A DNA stretch of 64,000 bases, taken from Paracoccaceae bacterium. Lineage in GTDB: Bacteria > Pseudomonadota > Alphaproteobacteria > Rhodobacterales > Rhodobacteraceae. The notes under the pieces were generated by a model. The model saw nothing but the letters and a program-made list of their open reading frames with translations, had not been told where the DNA came from and ran no database searches. Each line of letters begins with the position of its first letter. The stretch's first letter is position 1. Position numbers and translations under genes: made by a program. Below are positions 62,258 through 64,000 of the stretch, piece after piece. The stretch is taken from contig JAIXZY010000037.1 in assembly GCA_027489355.1 (NCBI GenBank), forward strand, positions 1 through 64,000, written 5' to 3'.

Positions 62258-63166
62258 CTACCACTTGATGTGGTGCGGCCAGACATAGGTCTCGTCCGGG
62301 TCCTTCAGGGCCGGGGCGGCAAGCGCCATGCAGCGACGGCGCAGATGGGCGGCAACCTGGTCACGCTCCAGCCGGGCAAGCTCGTCCGCGGCAATCGGCG
62401 CGCCGATGCGGAACTGTACCGGCTGGCCGATCCGGCGGCGCGTCTCGTGGAACACCAGCGCCACGCGCAGGGGATAGGAGGTGTGGCTGGCGATCTGGAA
62501 CAGTCGCGAGTTCTGTCCGGAGAAATGCACCGGCAGGGTGGTCACGCCAGGCAGGGTCGCCAAGCGCCCGACGAAGGGATGCCAGGGCGCATCCACCGCC
62601 CGGCCGGTCAGCGGCCGGTTGGCCGTGGCCACGCCGCCTGCCGGAAAGACCGCGACCACCCTGCCCGCCTGCAGCAGCTCAGCCGCCCGACGACGGGTCT
62701 CGGCGGTCAGGCGGCGGGCTTCGGGCGTGCCGGAGAAATCGACGGGGAGGAGGTAGGGATCAACCTCGGGCACCCGGCAAAGCAGGCTGTTGGTCAGGAT
62801 GCGGACATTGCCGCGCAGCTGCATCCCCAGATGCCCGATGGTCAATCCGTCCACCACGCCGAACGGATGGTTGGCGACCAGAAGCAGGCCCCCGGTCGAG
62901 GGGACCGCCTGCAGGTGCTTCTCCCCCGCCACGATCTGCGGGGCGATCTTCAACTGGCGCAGCGCGGCAGAAAAGACCGGCACGCCCGGCAGGCTGTCGC
63001 CCCAGGCCCAGTCGAGGTAAAGCCGCCGCAGCTTCGGTTGCCCGGTCAGCGTTTCGACCGCGCGGATCAGGGTGCGGCGAAACCGTGACTGGCCGGGGTG
63101 GGAATAGGTGAAGTCGACCTGCGGCGCAGCCGGAAGGCTGTCGAAGGTGGCAAGCGCGTCGAACAT
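62258..63166 (-). CDS. Lysophospholipid acyltransferase family protein
   Basis: The product has 302 residues. The acyltransferase HX4D motif is [13 protein letters not shown], with the histidine near 100. A substrate segment [34 protein letters not shown] (near 170-203) and [30 protein letters not shown] follow, as in the hemolysin/PlsC-like superfamily. The ATG at 63166 has AGGGAGAG upstream. It lies between phnC and a second phnM-like gene, so a role in lipid remodelling during phosphorus stress is possible but unproven. Confidence 0.82.
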   Translation of the reverse strand: MFDALATFDSLPAAPQVDFTYSHPGQSRFRRTLIRAVETLTGQPKLRRLYLDWAWGDSLPGVPVFSAALRQLKIAPQIVAGEKHLQAVPSTGGLLLVANHPFGVVDGLTIGHLGMQLRGNVRILTNSLLCRVPEVDPYLLPVDFSGTPEARRLTAETRRRAAELLQAGRVVAVFPAGGVATANRPLTGRAVDAPWHPFVGRLATLPGVTTLPVHFSGQNSRLFQIASHTSYPLRVALVFHETRRRIGQPVQFRIGAPIAADELARLERDQVAAHLRRRCMALAAPALKDPDETYVWPHHIKW

Positions 63167-63177
63167 CGGGGCTCTCC

Positions 63178-64000
63178 CTAGAGGGCGGGTTCGGGGTGGG
63201 GCACGGAAGGCAGGGCGGAATAGCCGGGGCGGCCCGAGACCCAGGTGCGCAAGGGGGCCGGGGCCTGACCTTCGGGCCAATCGAGCAGGAGGAGGTCCGC
63301 GCGCAGGCCGGGGGCGATGCGGCCGCGGTCGGTCAGGCCCATCGCGCGGGCGGGGTTCAGCGAGACAAGCTTCCAGAGCGCGGGCAGCGGTGCCACGCGG
63401 TCGGCGTGCAGCCGGACCATCGCCCCCAGCATGGCGGGGTAGTAATAGTCCGAGGCCAGGATGTCGCACAGGCCGCGCGCAATCATCCGGGCCGCGCCGG
63501 GGCTGCCAAGGTGGCTGCCGCCGCGCATCGCGTTCGGAGCGCCAAGGATGATCGGGTCGCCGGCCTCGCGCGCGGCAAGGAAGACGCGGTCGTGCATCGG
63601 AAACTCGGCCACCGTGGCGCCCAGGGCGCGATAGTAGGCACGGGTCTCGGCCTGGCTGTCGTCGTGGGACAGCATCGGGGCCTTGTGGGTCCGGGCCAGC
63701 GCCGCCATGCGGGCGATCTGCGCGGGGACATTGGGGCGGCGGGCCCAGATCCGTCCGAGGAGCGCGGTGTATTCGTCGGGCGAGACATGGGCCCGGCGCG
63801 CCTGGTCCGCCATCTTCTTCATGAAGCGCGGGGCGTCGAACGGAGTGACCGGGTAGTCCGGAACCTGGTCGAAGGGCCGGTCCTGCACCGGCACGTCGGG
63901 GTGCAGCAGCATCGAGGTGGTGTGGTCGTTGAAGGCCAGCGCGGGGCGGTCGGGACCGGAGAGCACATGGGCGATCAGGGGCTCGGCCTCGGGACAGAAC
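63178..64000 (-). CDS. Second PhnM-like amidohydrolase (N-terminal part outside window)
   Basis: The frame is open to the window edge and ends at a TAG at 63178. Visible parts match the C-terminal two thirds of PhnM: FNDHTTSMLLHPDVPVQDRPFDQVPDYPV, APMLSHDDSQAETRAYYRALGATVAEFPM, LGAPNAMRGGSHLGSPGAARMIARGLCDILASDYYYPAMLGAMV and MGLTDRGRIAPGLRADLLLLDWP. It differs clearly from the phnM at 49237. It may have a related, not identical, substrate. It is 11 bases upstream of the acyltransferase gene and probably in the same transcript. Confidence 0.9.
   Translation of the reverse strand, partial: FCPEAEPLIAHVLSGPDRPALAFNDHTTSMLLHPDVPVQDRPFDQVPDYPVTPFDAPRFMKKMADQARRAHVSPDEYTALLGRIWARRPNVPAQIARMAALARTHKAPMLSHDDSQAETRAYYRALGATVAEFPMHDRVFLAAREAGDPIILGAPNAMRGGSHLGSPGAARMIARGLCDILASDYYYPAMLGAMVRLHADRVAPLPALWKLVSLNPARAMGLTDRGRIAPGLRADLLLLDWPEGQAPAPLRTWVSGRPGYSALPSVPHPEPAL

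Overview
The window is dense, high-GC chromosomal DNA from an alphaproteobacterium, most likely a Rhodobacterales (Rhodobacteraceae) species. Three things point there. A complete Rhodobacter capsulatus-type gene transfer agent (GTA) cluster lies next to cysE. The pyruvate dehydrogenase E1 beta subunit carries its own lipoyl domain. The only ribonucleotide reductase seen is a B12-dependent class II NrdJ. No rRNA, tRNA or CRISPR array was seen.

Layout. Bases 1-5,400 hold the end of a luciferase-like flavin oxidoreductase, a GIY-YIG nuclease-like gene built into palindromic repeats, and nrdJ with an NrdR-type promoter. Bases 5,600-13,000 hold two divergent EamA transporters, enolase, a small membrane protein, an FAD oxidoreductase, a translationally coupled operon (rRNA pseudouridine synthase, cupin, fatty acid desaturase) and a decayed IS30 transposase. 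Bases 13,000-18,100 hold rarD, anmK, tyrS, a flavin-type stress protein and two overlapping cyclophilins. Bases 18,200-24,700 form a central-carbon block (pgk, class I aldolase, an FtsB/DivIC-like gene, pdhA-pdhB-pdhC). Bases 24,800-27,800 hold a three-gene phospholipid operon (PlsC, CdsA-like, CDP-alcohol transferase) and cysE.

Bases 27,955-41,746, all on the minus strand, are the GTA structural cluster in canonical order. It starts with terminase genes g1 and g2, continues through portal, protease, capsid, connectors and tail, and ends with the baseplate megaprotein g15. Every frame is intact. A strong intrinsic terminator lies in the leader just ahead of g1. Bases 41,900-48,500 hold mltG, fabF, an agmatinase-like gene, acpP, fabG, fabD and a short-chain dehydrogenase. 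They form a fatty acid and cell wall block.

Bases 48,500-64,000 are a phosphonate-use island: phnM, a DUF1045 2H phosphoesterase, the C-P lyase core phnGHIJKLN, the divergent regulator phnF, a hexapeptide acyltransferase, the transporter phnCDEE, a lysophospholipid-type acyltransferase and a second, partial phnM. Pho-box-like sites precede phnG and phnC. Two copies of one roughly 120-bp palindromic element sit in this island, one of them in frame inside phnI. No phnP is present, and the 2H phosphoesterase is a candidate to replace it.
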